Source: Mycobacterium asiaticum (GTDB taxonomy: Bacteria > Actinomycetota > Actinomycetes > Mycobacteriales > Mycobacteriaceae). Taken from it: a stretch of 64,000 nucleotides of DNA. Where the stretch lies: NCBI RefSeq assembly GCF_001673635.1, contig NZ_LZMH01000043.1:116972-180971 (forward strand), in the 5' to 3' direction. Shown in pieces: positions 54,998-64,000 of this stretch (position 1 is the first letter of the stretch; every line of letters starts with the position of its first letter). Position numbers and translations under genes: made by a program. The notes under the pieces were generated by a model. The model saw nothing but the letters and a program-made list of their open reading frames with translations, made no database searches and was not told the DNA's origin.

Positions 54998-57045
54998 GAC
55001 ACACCTCCGGCGGAGGTCGACGCCGACGCCGATTCCAGCGTCCCGTTATTCAGATGCAGAACCCTCGGGCACAGGGTCTCCATGCCCAGGTAGTCGTGCG
55101 CGATCACGACGACCGTCAGACCGCTGTCCCGGCGCAGGTCCTCCAGCAGTCGCAGCAGCCCGCGCTGACTGTCGGTGTCCAGCCCGGCCAGCGGTTCGTC
55201 GAGGATCAGCGCCTTGGGCTCGCAGGCCAGTAGTCCGGCGAGCACCACACGCCGCATCTGGCCCCCACTGAGCTTGTCGATGCTGCGGCTGGCCAGGGCG
55301 GGGTCCAGCCCCACGACGCCGAGCGCGGCGGCCACCCGGTCGGTGTCCTTGTGCGAAAAGCCCGCCGCGGAGGCGACTTCCAGATCGACGCGGCTGCGCA
55401 TCAGCTGCAGGCGAGCCGCCTGGAACGACAACGCGACCGCACCGACCTGTTCGTGGGTGGGCCGGCCGTCCAGCAGGCACTCCCCGCTGGTCGGCGTGGT
55501 CAGCCCCGCCATAATCCAGCCCAGCGTCGACTTGCCCGAACCGTTGCCGCCGTGGATCAGCACGCCGTCGCCCTGCTCGACGACGAAGTTGATGTCGTGC
55601 AGCGCGGTCTTGGCCCAGGGGGTGCCGATCCCGTATTCATGGCCGACGTTGATGAGTTCGAGGGTCGGGGCATGGTGGGTGTCCCCCACGCCCGCGACGG
55701 GCGGCGGCGTGTCCCCGGCCTGGGTCATGCCGGTGTTGTCCGGGGAGTCGCTGAGTTTGATTGTGCGGTCCGCTGATTCGGCCTCGTTGTTGTAGTGCGT
55801 GATGTGCACCAGCGCGGTGCGGTGCCGTTTGGTCAAGCCGGACAGCACGCCCAGCAACGCGTCGCGGCCCTGCTGGTCCACCATCGTGGTGACCTCGTCG
55901 GCGATCAGCATCGCGGGCTCGCGGGCCAGCGCCGCCGCCAGCGCAAGGCGCTGCAGCTCACCGCCGGACAGGCTGCCGGTCTCGCGTTCGGCGAGGTCTT
56001 CCAGGCCGACCTCGCGCAGCAACTGGGCGACGTCGGTCTTGGTGCCCGGCGGCAGACCCCACACCACGTCGTCGGCGACCCGGGTGCCCAGCACCTGACT
56101 TTCCGGGTGTTGCAGCACCACCGCGGTGCCGCCGAGCTTGCCGAGACCCACCGCGCCGGGGCGTTCCACGGTGCCCGAGCTCGGTTCGCGGCCGGCCAGG
56201 ATCAGCATCAGGGTGGTTTTGCCGGAACCGTTGGCGCCGGTGATCGCGACGTGCTCGCCGACGCCGATCTCCATGCTGATTTCGCGCAGCGCGTCCTGGT
56301 CGGCGCCGGGATAGCGGAAGCGCACGTTGTCCAGGCGCACCGGAACCGGTCCGACGGCGGCGTTTTCGAGATCGCCGGCGGGCGCATCGAGTTTGTGCAC
56401 GTCCGGAATGCCGCGCATGCGTTCCAGCAGCCGCGATAGCGCCCACCACCCGACCAGCGACATCACCATCACGCCGATGGTGACCAGGCCGAGCAGCATC
56501 ACCTGCCAGTACCGCAGCGAGAAGGCGTATCCCACCTTCAGCCAGGCGCCGACCGCTTCGAGATGAACACGACCGAAGAAGGAGGCGAGCCCGTCGACGT
56601 TGGCGGTGATGGCGTCGCGCATCAGGTGCCGCAGCCGGGTCAGGACCATCAGCAGCGCGACGTTTCCGGCGCCGAACACCACTCCCGCAACGAAGGACGT
56701 CACCACCACGGTGGGCGTGCCGCGGTCCTTGCGCTTGATGAATCCGGTGAGGCCGCCGATGTAGGCGCTCTGAAACACACCCATGAATCCGCCGCCACCG
56801 GCGATGAGGAACGCGATAAGCCCGGCGGCAATCGTCGCGGTCATCAGCACCCGCAGGCGGTGCCGGTAGGCAAGCAGCCCGGCGGGAACGGTACCGAGCA
56901 GGGCGATTCCGGCGGCAAACGGGACCACGACCGAAATGATGGCGGTCACCGCGCACAGCGCAGCCATCACCGATGCTTGCGCCAGTTCACTCGGTTGCAG
57001 CGGTCCACCCCGAGCGGGCGACGGGGGTGGCCCGATCTCGCTCAC
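54994..57045 (-). CDS. Fused ECF transporter: S-like membrane domain plus two EcfA ATPases
   Basis: About 683 residues. The N-terminal about 190 residues are membrane helices ([21 protein letters not shown]...), probably the S component. They are followed by ATPase 1 ([35 protein letters not shown]) and ATPase 2 ([36 protein letters not shown]). In most bacteria these are separate proteins. GTG 57045 is chosen; the longer frame to 57174 would overlap the marR operator. It matches Rv2326c. Confidence 0.88.
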   Translation of the reverse strand: MSEIGPPPSPARGGPLQPSELAQASVMAALCAVTAIISVVVPFAAGIALLGTVPAGLLAYRHRLRVLMTATIAAGLIAFLIAGGGGFMGVFQSAYIGGLTGFIKRKDRGTPTVVVTSFVAGVVFGAGNVALLMVLTRLRHLMRDAITANVDGLASFFGRVHLEAVGAWLKVGYAFSLRYWQVMLLGLVTIGVMVMSLVGWWALSRLLERMRGIPDVHKLDAPAGDLENAAVGPVPVRLDNVRFRYPGADQDALREISMEIGVGEHVAITGANGSGKTTLMLILAGREPSSGTVERPGAVGLGKLGGTAVVLQHPESQVLGTRVADDVVWGLPPGTKTDVAQLLREVGLEDLAERETGSLSGGELQRLALAAALAREPAMLIADEVTTMVDQQGRDALLGVLSGLTKRHRTALVHITHYNNEAESADRTIKLSDSPDNTGMTQAGDTPPPVAGVGDTHHAPTLELINVGHEYGIGTPWAKTALHDINFVVEQGDGVLIHGGNGSGKSTLGWIMAGLTTPTSGECLLDGRPTHEQVGAVALSFQAARLQLMRSRVDLEVASAAGFSHKDTDRVAAALGVVGLDPALASRSIDKLSGGQMRRVVLAGLLACEPKALILDEPLAGLDTDSQRGLLRLLEDLRRDSGLTVVVIAHDYLGMETLCPRVLHLNNGTLESASASTSAGGVS

Positions 57046-57123
57046 TCGACTGATTCTGCCAGGTCTGTTTGTCGCAGGCTGAGCCACGCGCGTTTCGTAT
57101 GAAGGCCGCCCACGAGTGGTTCC

Positions 57124-57140
57124 GCATAGCAAAGCTATGC
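57124..57140. promoter_or_regulatory. MarR-type operator palindrome
   Basis: GCATAGC-AAA-GCTATGC is a perfect 7-3-7 inverted repeat, 12 bp upstream of the marR start and in the divergent gap with the ECF transporter gene. Probable autoregulation and transporter control. Confidence 0.65.
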
Positions 57141-57152
57141 AACGATGGGCGC

Positions 57153-57629
57153 ATGAGCTCGCCCGCAGTAGCAAATGACACCGAGGTTGCCCACGGCCTG
57201 GGGGCGGATCTGCTTGCCGTGGTCGCGCGGCTGAACCGGTTGGCCACCCAGCGAATCCAGATGCCGTTGCCGGCCGCCCAGGCCCGGTTGCTCGCGACCA
57301 TTGAGGCGCAGGGCGAAGCGCGCATCGGCGACCTGGCCGCCGTCGACCACTGTTCCCAACCGACGATGACCACTCAGGTGCGTCGGCTGGAGGACGCCGG
57401 ACTGGTGTCGCGGACCGTCGACCCCGGCGACGCGCGTGCGGTGCGGATCCGGATCACTCCGGAAGGGCTGCACACGCTTAATGCGGTGCGGCGCGACCGT
57501 GCCGCCGCGATCGAGCCGCAACTCGCCCGGCTGGACGCCGCGGACCGTCAGGTGCTTGCCGACGCGGTCGAGGTGTTGCGGCGGCTACTGGAGAACGCGG
57601 CGACTGCCCCAGGCCGCCATACGCTCTGA
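57153..57629 (+). CDS. MarR family transcriptional regulator
   Basis: A 158-residue winged-helix regulator: [49 protein letters not shown], the complete MarR HTH and wing. ATG 57153 starts just after the palindrome. It matches Rv2327 by position next to the ECF genes. Confidence 0.9.
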   Translation: MSSPAVANDTEVAHGLGADLLAVVARLNRLATQRIQMPLPAAQARLLATIEAQGEARIGDLAAVDHCSQPTMTTQVRRLEDAGLVSRTVDPGDARAVRIRITPEGLHTLNAVRRDRAAAIEPQLARLDAADRQVLADAVEVLRRLLENAATAPGRHTL

Positions 57630-57632
57630 CGG

Positions 57633-60215
57633 TTGGTGGCTGAACCGCCGCAACGGGTAGACACTGATGTCAATATCCGTCTTCAGTATCCGTCGAGAAA
57701 GGGGACGGCCATACCTGACGTCTCCCCGTTGACCGTGTGGGTCGGATCGACGCGATACGACTTCGTGCCGGGCCGTGATGTGACGGTGGGCATCGGCGAT
57801 CACTACGACATCCCCCTGGAGCCCGAGGGGCCGATCGGCCCGGACGCGGCGACGCACCCGGTCCTGGTGTTGCGCTTCGCCGGTACGCACTGGCTCGCGG
57901 TGGATCAGAGTCACCGGGGGCTGTTTCTGGACGGCATCCGGATGTCGACGGTCGACATCCGGGACGGTCAGATGGTCGCGATCGGCGATCCAGAGCGCGG
58001 ACCGCGGCTGATGTTCCAGGTCGCCGCGCCGTCGGACGCGCCGCCGCCGAGCACCGATCCGCTGGGTGTGAAGGTGCCTTCGCCGTCATCGGAGCCGTCA
58101 ACCCCGCCTCCGGCGTCGAGCCCGCCGCCGCCGGCACCGGTTGAGCCGCCGACCCCGCCGGCGCCGGAGGAGCCGCCCACCGGGCGCATCGCGATGGAGC
58201 CGGAGACCCGCCGCCTCAAGGCCGTCACACCAGAGCCGGTCCCCGACCCGGTGCCGGTGCCGGTGCCGGTGCCGGTCGAATCGCCGGTTCCGGTGCCCGT
58301 CCCCGAACCAGTGCCGGAGCCAGCCCCGGAACCGGCTGAACCTAAAACCACGCGCATCCCTACCGGGCCGGTCGAACGCTCCCCGCTCGAGCGTCCCACC
58401 AACCCGTTCCGGGCTGTGTCCGCCCGCGAGGACGGGGAGCCCAAGGGCCGTGGCCTGGTCGGACGGATGACCGACGCGACCCGCAAGCTGTTGCCCGCGC
58501 GCGCCGATACCGACCCCGACGACCTGCCGCCGCAAACCGGTCGGCTGCCGTTGCAGCCGGGCGCCCGCACTATCGGGGTGGCCGCCTACAACCTTGGACT
58601 GGTCGTCGGTGGCCGGGAGGTGCTGTCGGATATCTCGTTCACCACTCGCCCGGGGTCACTGATTGCCGTGGTCGGGCCGTCGGCGGCGCGTAACTTCGCA
58701 TTGACCGGGCTGCTCTCCGGGACGCGGCCACTCAGTTCCGGGATCCTGACGGTGGACGGGCGCGACGTACACGACGAGCCGGAGACAATGCGGTCCCGCA
58801 TCGGTGTGGTGCCGCGCGACAACCGGGTGCATCCCAGCTTCACAGTGCAGCGGGCGCTGGAATACGCGGCCGAGCTGCGGCTGCCGTCGAACACGACGCC
58901 GGAAAATCGTGACCGGGTCATCCTCCAGGTCCTCGACGAGCTCGAGCTGACCCCGCATCGCGACACCCGGATCGCCAAGCTGCCGCCCGAGCTGCGGCGG
59001 TGCGCATCGATGGCGGTGGAACTGCTTACCCGCCCGTCGTTGCTGGTGGTCGATGAGCCCGGCGCCGGCCTGGACCCGCAGCAACAGAATCACGTGTTGG
59101 GACTGCTGCGCCGCCAGGCCGACCTCGGCTGCGTCGTCGTGGTGGCCAGCACGTCGCTGGTGCACGTCAATCTCAGCGACCAGGTGCTGCTGTTGACACC
59201 GGCCGGTCAGCTGGCTTTCGCCGGCCCGCCCTCGCACATCGAGTCCGCGCTCGGCACCGCGGACTGGTACCAGATTTTCGGTCGCATCAGCGCCGACCCG
59301 CTCGGCGCTCACCACGCGTTCCTGATGCGGCAACAGGCGTCGGTGTCCCCGACTCCGCCGTCGGTGACCCGGCCCGAGCGGCTCCCGCCCGTCCCGGGCT
59401 TCGGACGTCAGTTCCGGTTGCTGGCCGGTCGTCAACTCTTTTTGTTGCTGACCCGACCTTTCTTTGTGCTGCTGCTCGTGCTGCTGCCGTTCGCGCTGGG
59501 CGCTTTGACGCTGCTGATCCCGGGGACTGCGGGTCTGAACCGGGCCGGCCCCGGGTCGGCCAACACCCACGAGGCGCTGGAGATTTTGGCCGCGCTCAAC
59601 TTCGCCGCGGTGTTGATGGGCACCGTGGCCACCATCGGCGACCTCGTGGGCGAGCGACGGATCTTCCGCCGCGAGCAGGCGATCGGACTATCCGCGTCGG
59701 CCTATCTGCTGGCCAAATTGGTCGTCTTCGGCCTGATCGTGGCCGTACAGGCCGCGATCCTGACCACCATCGTCGTCAGCGGCAAGGGTGGGCCGCGGCA
59801 TGGGGCGGTGCTGTTGGGCAATGCGGACGTGGAGCTGTATGTGAGTGTGGCGGCGACGGCCATCGTCTCGGCGATCGTCGGGCTGGGATTGTCCTCGCTG
59901 GGCAAGTCGAAACGGGAAACGCTGCCGTTGGCCATTCCTGCGGTGCTGGCATCGCTGCTGTTCGCCGGGGGTTTGGTGTCTTTGGTGGGCACCTGGGGCT
60001 ACGACCAGATCTCCTGGTTCGTGCCGGCGCAGTGGGGTTTTGCGGCGGCCGCCGCCACTGTGAATCTGCGCCGCGTCGACAAGCTGGCACCCGACAACCT
60101 GGTGTGGACCCACTACTCGGGGTGGTGGGTGTTCGACATGCTGATGCTGCTGGTCCTCGGGGCGCTGTGGGCCGGGTTCGTCCGGTACCGGTTACGGCCT
60201 GTCTCTCATAAGTAG
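57633..60215 (+). CDS. FHA-domain ABC-2 transporter-like protein with degenerate ATPase
   Basis: About 860 residues, similar in plan to Rv1747. There is an N-terminal FHA-like domain (about 30-135) and a long Pro/Glu linker with PVPVPVP repeats (about 140-260). An ABC ATPase domain spans about 310-540, and about six membrane helices form a C-terminal ABC-2 region. Walker A is GPSAARNFALTG with no Lys, and the signature reads LPPELRRCAS instead of LSGGQ; Walker B (LLVVDEPGAGLD) remains. It should not hydrolyse ATP normally. The start is uncertain (TTG 57633, GTG 57636 or later). Confidence 0.8.
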   Translation: MVAEPPQRVDTDVNIRLQYPSRKGTAIPDVSPLTVWVGSTRYDFVPGRDVTVGIGDHYDIPLEPEGPIGPDAATHPVLVLRFAGTHWLAVDQSHRGLFLDGIRMSTVDIRDGQMVAIGDPERGPRLMFQVAAPSDAPPPSTDPLGVKVPSPSSEPSTPPPASSPPPPAPVEPPTPPAPEEPPTGRIAMEPETRRLKAVTPEPVPDPVPVPVPVPVESPVPVPVPEPVPEPAPEPAEPKTTRIPTGPVERSPLERPTNPFRAVSAREDGEPKGRGLVGRMTDATRKLLPARADTDPDDLPPQTGRLPLQPGARTIGVAAYNLGLVVGGREVLSDISFTTRPGSLIAVVGPSAARNFALTGLLSGTRPLSSGILTVDGRDVHDEPETMRSRIGVVPRDNRVHPSFTVQRALEYAAELRLPSNTTPENRDRVILQVLDELELTPHRDTRIAKLPPELRRCASMAVELLTRPSLLVVDEPGAGLDPQQQNHVLGLLRRQADLGCVVVVASTSLVHVNLSDQVLLLTPAGQLAFAGPPSHIESALGTADWYQIFGRISADPLGAHHAFLMRQQASVSPTPPSVTRPERLPPVPGFGRQFRLLAGRQLFLLLTRPFFVLLLVLLPFALGALTLLIPGTAGLNRAGPGSANTHEALEILAALNFAAVLMGTVATIGDLVGERRIFRREQAIGLSASAYLLAKLVVFGLIVAVQAAILTTIVVSGKGGPRHGAVLLGNADVELYVSVAATAIVSAIVGLGLSSLGKSKRETLPLAIPAVLASLLFAGGLVSLVGTWGYDQISWFVPAQWGFAAAAATVNLRRVDKLAPDNLVWTHYSGWWVFDMLMLLVLGALWAGFVRYRLRPVSHK

Positions 60216-60772
60216 CGCCGGACCCGACGGCAGTACTCGGCGTATTCCTGCCCGTAGTGCCCGCGCATGAAGTCTTCTTCGCGCAACACCTGCCGATGGA
60301 TGAGCCAGGAGCCAGCCAGCAGGTAGATCAGCGGAACCCAATTGGGGAACACCAGCAGCTGGCCGGTCAGGAACAGCAGGAAACCGACGTAGATAGGGTT
60401 GCGGCTGACCGCGAAGATCCCCGCCGTCACCAGTCCGCCGGGCTTGTCGATGTCGATGCCGACCCGAAAGCTCCTGCCGAACGACACCAGGCTCAGCACC
60501 AGAATCGCGACGGCGCCCGCGCAGCACGCCACGCCGATCCAGGCGATCACGACGTTGCGAAAGAAGCGCTGGGTGCTGATCAGCGGCCAGCCGAAGGCGA
60601 CGGCGAAGATGGTGTAGAAGTACACCGACGCGACCGGGGGGATCACGAAGTCGGTCTTGTCGAGCTTGCCGAAGTGCATCGCCTTCGTGCCCGATCTCTT
60701 GAGCAGCAGGACCCTGGTGAGCACGGTGCCCATCAAAAGGACTGCCATGAGCGCTGCCAGATAATGCGGCAT
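60206..60772 (-). CDS. Isoprenylcysteine carboxyl methyltransferase-family membrane protein
   Basis: A 188-residue membrane protein with about five hydrophobic segments. The ICMT/PEMT signature is at the C-terminus: GGLVTAGIFAVSRNPIYVGF, then EEDFMRGHYGQEYAEYCRRVRRY. Bacterial members are probable SAM-dependent methyltransferases of lipids. Its 3' end overlaps that of the ABC protein by 10 bp. Confidence 0.83.
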   Translation of the reverse strand: MPHYLAALMAVLLMGTVLTRVLLLKRSGTKAMHFGKLDKTDFVIPPVASVYFYTIFAVAFGWPLISTQRFFRNVVIAWIGVACCAGAVAILVLSLVSFGRSFRVGIDIDKPGGLVTAGIFAVSRNPIYVGFLLFLTGQLLVFPNWVPLIYLLAGSWLIHRQVLREEDFMRGHYGQEYAEYCRRVRRYL

Positions 60773-60876
60773 CCCAGTTCTTTCCGTCTGCGTGCTGACC
60801 TAACGATTACATGACACCGCAACGTCTTGAAGTGTGACTTGTTTCGGCGGGGCGGAGGACGGGTTAACGTCGTGAC

Positions 60877-62817
60877 ATGGCGCCGAACGAGAAGACCACT
60901 GCCGATCATTTGCGCGACGCGCTCGACGGGCGTTGGCGAGATGTGAAGAACCAGACGCGAGCCCAGCTCTCCAAAGAGGCATTCCGCCCGCACCACACCC
61001 CCAACACCGTCATCGCCCGCGCCAAGGTGGCCGAGCAGATGCAGCTCATGGCGAACGCGGGGATCTCCGACGAAGGGTTCCGCAAGGAGCACGGCGGGAC
61101 CGGCGACGTTGGCGCGGCGATCACCATGATCGAGATGCTGGCCATGTCGGACCTGTCGTTGATGGTGAAGGCGGGGGTCCAGTGGGGCCTGTTCGGCGGT
61201 GCGGTGGAGAACCTGGGCACCGAGCGCCACGGGGACTACATCAAGGACATCATCACGCTGGACCTGCTCGGTTGCTTCGCGATGACCGAGACCGGGCACG
61301 GCAGCGACGTTCAGTCCTTGGAGACGACAGCGACCTACGACCCGGAGACTGAGGAGTTCGTCGTCCACTCCGAGACGCCGACTGCGCGAAAGGACTACAT
61401 CGGCGGCGCCGCCGAAACCGCGCGGATGGCAGCGGTTTTCGCGCAGTTGATCACCCACGAGGACGGTAAGCCGGTCAACCACGGGGTGCACTGCGTGCTG
61501 GTGCCGATCCGCGACGAGGACGGCAATGACCTACCTGGTGTGACGACGTCGGACTGCCAATACAAGGGTGGCCTGCCGGGAGTCGACAACGGTCGCATCA
61601 TGTTTGACCATGTCCGGGTACCCCGGGTCAACCTGCTGAACAAGTACGGTGACGTCGCGCCGGACGGCACCTACACCTCGCCGATCGACAACCCGAACCG
61701 GCGCTTCTTCACCATGATCGGCACGCTCATTCGCGGCCGCGTCACCGTCGGCGGTAGCGCCGGTGCGGCGGCCCGGGTCGCGTTGGACATCGCGACGCGA
61801 TATGCGTTGCAGCGCAGGCAGTTCAGCGCGCCAGACGACGACGGCAAAGAAGTGCTGATCATGGATTACCTGGTGCACCAGCGGCGGTTGTTCCCGTTGA
61901 TCGCCCGTTCTTATGCGCTGCAGTTTGCGCAGAACGAACTGGTATCGAAGACACACGACCTGCAGACCTCCGATGTCGTTGACGCCGAAGAACAGCGCGA
62001 GCTGGAGGCCCGGGCCGCCGGGCTGAAGGCGGCCAACACCTGGCACGCGTCGCGGGCCATTCAGGAGGCTCGGGAGGCCTGCGGTGGTGCGGGCTACATG
62101 GCCGAGAACCGGCTGATCGCGTTGCGCGCCGACACCGACGTGTTCACCACGTTCGAGGGCGACAACCATGTGCTGACACAGTTGGTGGCCAAGGAACTGC
62201 TCACCGCATACGCCGACGACATCAAGAGCATGAGCCCGGTGGAATGGGTTAGGTTCGCGGCCAACACCGTTGGCGACCGGGTGATGAAACGCACTGCGGC
62301 CGAAGCGATCATGCAAAGGATCATCGACGCGCGGCAGGACAGCGAAGAGGAAGGCAGCCTGTTCAACCGCGGCACCCAGGTCTCAATGTTCGAAGACCGG
62401 GAAGACTACCTGCTGTCATCGGTGGCGCGCCGACTGCAAGGAAAGTCCAAGGAAATGTCGGCGTTCGACGCCTTCAACGCGGTGCAGGATCACGTGTTGC
62501 ACGCGGCGCAGGCGCACATCGACCGGATCGTCCTGGAAGCGTTCGTCGCCGGCATCGATGCGTGCCCGGACCCCGAGGCCCGCGAGTTGCTGGGTGTGAT
62601 CTGCGACCTGTACGCGCTGTCGGTGATCGAAGAGGACAAGGCCTGGTTCATCGAGCACCGGTACCTGTCGACCGAGCGGGCCAAGGCCGTCACGCGGGGC
62701 ATCAACGATCGATGCCGCGTGCTGCGGCCACATGCCCGGACACTGGTTGACGGGTTTGGTATTCCGGAGCCGCTGCGCTACGCCGAGATGCTGCACCCGG
62801 AGAATCTTGCCGACTAA
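60877..62817 (+). CDS. Acyl-CoA dehydrogenase/oxidase-family protein (FadE-like)
   Basis: A 646-residue flavoprotein with the long acyl-CoA-oxidase layout. The flavin/substrate segments FAMTETGHGSDVQSLETTATY and the insertion PTARKDYIGGAAETARMA lie in the N-terminal half. The catalytic Glu is in VFTTFEGDNHVLTQLVAKELL. Extra C-terminal helical domain. It introduces the 2,3-double bond in acyl-CoA. Normal dehydrogenases are about 380 residues. Confidence 0.9.
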   Translation: MAPNEKTTADHLRDALDGRWRDVKNQTRAQLSKEAFRPHHTPNTVIARAKVAEQMQLMANAGISDEGFRKEHGGTGDVGAAITMIEMLAMSDLSLMVKAGVQWGLFGGAVENLGTERHGDYIKDIITLDLLGCFAMTETGHGSDVQSLETTATYDPETEEFVVHSETPTARKDYIGGAAETARMAAVFAQLITHEDGKPVNHGVHCVLVPIRDEDGNDLPGVTTSDCQYKGGLPGVDNGRIMFDHVRVPRVNLLNKYGDVAPDGTYTSPIDNPNRRFFTMIGTLIRGRVTVGGSAGAAARVALDIATRYALQRRQFSAPDDDGKEVLIMDYLVHQRRLFPLIARSYALQFAQNELVSKTHDLQTSDVVDAEEQRELEARAAGLKAANTWHASRAIQEAREACGGAGYMAENRLIALRADTDVFTTFEGDNHVLTQLVAKELLTAYADDIKSMSPVEWVRFAANTVGDRVMKRTAAEAIMQRIIDARQDSEEEGSLFNRGTQVSMFEDREDYLLSSVARRLQGKSKEMSAFDAFNAVQDHVLHAAQAHIDRIVLEAFVAGIDACPDPEARELLGVICDLYALSVIEEDKAWFIEHRYLSTERAKAVTRGINDRCRVLRPHARTLVDGFGIPEPLRYAEMLHPENLAD

Positions 62818-63311
62818 GACTGGTGCGGGATTGGGCCCAGCGCCTTTAGCTTGCCGTCGGGTCCGATCTGGAACTTCACTGTTGCCCGTTGACTCGGGCA
62901 GCATTCTTCGTCGTTGCCGGACCGCCACTGGTACTGCACGGTGACGGTGTCGTCGCTGCTGGGCGGCAACACGGTGATGTACGGCTTCGGGTTGGGGGTC
63001 GGTGAGCCCAGTGGGGTGTTGCGGTCGAAGAACAGCAGCTGCTGCGGGGTGGACTCAGAGGCGATGGTGGGAATGATCTGCACCCAGTTCAACTGGCATT
63101 TTCGGGTGCGGCCGCGGCCAATCTCCACCCAAGTTGAGCCGGGAACCTCGATCGGCACCTTGGCGATGGCCTGACGCACCGTCTCGGCGGTGGGGCTGTC
63201 GGATGGTTTGCAGCTGTCGGGTTTGGCGGCCGGTGGCTTGGAAGGTTTGTCGCTGCAGCCCGCGACTGTGATGGCTATCAAAGTCGCGATCAGGACTTGC
63301 CGGCAACGCAC
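62814..63311 (-). CDS. lppP: Lipoprotein LppP-like
   Basis: A 165-residue protein. The signal peptide VRCRQVLIATLIAITVAGC ends in a clear lipobox (TVAGC). The mature part has SWTWVEIG-like and GNDEECCPSQRATVKFQIGPDGKL segments of the LppP/LprE family. GTG 63311 is chosen; the frame runs open into the repeat region. It corresponds to Rv2330c. Confidence 0.82.
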   Translation of the reverse strand: MRCRQVLIATLIAITVAGCSDKPSKPPAAKPDSCKPSDSPTAETVRQAIAKVPIEVPGSTWVEIGRGRTRKCQLNWVQIIPTIASESTPQQLLFFDRNTPLGSPTPNPKPYITVLPPSSDDTVTVQYQWRSGNDEECCPSQRATVKFQIGPDGKLKALGPIPHQS

Positions 63312-63365
63312 GAGTGGGTAGCCTAGCCGCCACCAGCTGGGTTGGGGCCGGAGCGCTTCCGGGAG

Positions 63366-63530
63366 CACTGTGATCTGCGCCCGGCTTGGAGCGACATTGT
63401 CGGCGCTGGGGCGGGTTCGCCGCCCAGTGCCGGCGGGGGCTTCGGAGAGCACTGTGATCTGCGCCCGGCTTGGAGCGACATTGTCGGCGCTGGGGCGGGT
63501 TCGCAGCCCAGTGCCGGCGGGGGCTTGCGT
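63366..63530. repeat. Two tandem 84-bp units
   Basis: Units begin at 63366 and 63450 (CACTGTGATCTGCGCC...) and are almost identical. A partial third copy begins near 63604 (GTGCCCGGCTTGCAGCGACA), followed by three 20-bp GACGAGATGGCGG-type repeats at about 63635-63690. A 40-bp block starting GCTTGCGTGGAAGCG appears at 63524 and again at 63691. Confidence 0.85.
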
Positions 63531-63870
63531 GGAAGCGGGTTTGGCTTGCCTTGCGCTGCTCGCCCCATTTGTCACACCAGCCTCTGCCAGGTAGCACCAC
63601 TCTTTGTGCCCGGCTTGCAGCGACATTGTCGTCGAGACGAGATGGCGGACGCTGTAGACGAGATGGCGGGCGTTGAGACGAGATGGCGGGCGCTTGCGTG
63701 GAAGCGGGTTCGGCTTGCCTTGCGCTGCTCGACCCACGCGCCCGAGCGAGGCCGCGCCCATGCCGTCGGCCTCGGCCCACGCGCCTTGGGCCGTCACCCG
63801 CTCCGGCCCCACCCGTTGCCAGCTCCCCGCGTTGAGCCGTCGTCTGCGCTGGCCCGGCCCACACCGCACG

Positions 63871-64000
63871 CCCCAGCGCCGACAATGTCGCTCCAAGCCG
63901 GGCACAGATCACGGTGCTCCCGGAAGCCCCCGCCGGCACTGGGCTGCGAACCCGCCCCAGCGCCGACAATGTCGCTCCAAGCCGGGCGCAGATCACAGTG
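63871..64000. repeat. Inverted copies of the 84-bp unit
   Basis: Two copies, at 63871-63916 and 63922-64000, are reverse complements of the units at 63366-63530. With those units they could pair into a long hairpin. The window ends inside the second copy. The gap 63690-63870 has no supported gene. Confidence 0.8.

Noticed and set aside
63055..63996. Minus-strand frames of more than 300 codons over the repeat region
   Set aside because: They arise from the repeated GC-rich DNA and from the N-terminal shadow of lppP.
63366..64000. CRISPR array
   Set aside because: Repeats are long, few, nearly contiguous and in both orientations, with no regular unique spacers or cas genes.

Overview
The window is actinobacterial chromosome, almost certainly a slow-growing Mycobacterium. 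The G+C content is high with NNC/NNG codons and many GTG/TTG starts. There are a deazaflavin (F420)-type oxidoreductase family, P450/His-type ferredoxin pairs, a PE_PGRS-like relic, and a block from about 44.9 to 63.3 kb whose order matches the M. tuberculosis Rv2313c-Rv2330c neighbourhood (pmbA/tldD, uspABC, universal stress protein, rocE, ecfT, fused EcfA, marR, lppP). The rocD-type genes expected between rocE and ecfT are missing.

Region 1 (1-23.3 kb) is an accessory catabolic cluster: an LLM flavin monooxygenase, several short-chain dehydrogenases, three P450s, two small ferredoxins, an amidohydrolase, an aldehyde dehydrogenase, two CaiB-type CoA-transferases (one a tandem fusion), an NDMA-type alcohol dehydrogenase, a limonene-epoxide-hydrolase-like protein and an F420-type reductase. 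It reads as oxidation, ring or ester opening and CoA activation of a hydrophobic, probably cyclic or terpenoid substrate. Three operator families can be read directly. A CTRTAC-N4-GTAYAG palindrome occurs at four sites between 1.3 and 5.7 kb. A TCRAGT-N3-ACTYGA site lies on both sides of the TetR gene at 16.9 kb. TTGAA-N5-TTCAA is present twice between the 8.2-kb TetR and a hydrolase.

Region 2 (23.4-27.2 kb) encodes a PaoABC-like molybdenum aldehyde oxidoreductase whose Fe-S subunit carries a Tat signal. It is followed by about 600 bp of relics: a tRNA-end-like sequence, a PE_PGRS tail and an IS481 transposase fragment.

Region 3 (27,820-42,429) is a 14.6-kb integrated element with a 39-bp direct repeat at its ends, derived from the 3' half of a tRNA with anticodon CAT. 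It carries integrase, excisionase and a MobF relaxase at the right end. Its cargo has visibly lower G+C and looks like conflict and nucleotide-modification genes. (a) There is a TIR protein with an unusual N-terminal domain, divergent from a ribbon-helix-helix protein. (b) A three-gene operon encodes MazG-MazG_C, a TylF-like methyltransferase with an extra N-terminal domain, and a protein resembling the helical domain of 5-hmdU DNA kinases or thymine pyrophosphorylases; a second MazG-like hydrolase and an Nmad2-like protein lie next to it. (c) A ThsB-like TIR gene is divergent from a coupled TIR-TIR and SLOG gene pair, which looks like a rearranged Thoeris system. This island is the most likely place for an undescribed system.

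Region 4 (42.4-64 kb) is conserved mycobacterial core: the tRNA, membrane and lipoprotein genes, TldD/PmbA, the UspABC sugar importer, amino-acid permease, ECF transporter, MarR regulator, an FHA-ABC protein whose ATPase site is degenerate, an isoprenylcysteine-methyltransferase-like protein, an acyl-CoA oxidase-like FadE and LppP. The last 0.65 kb is made of direct and inverted repeats. All family assignments are from reading motifs by eye; no search was run.
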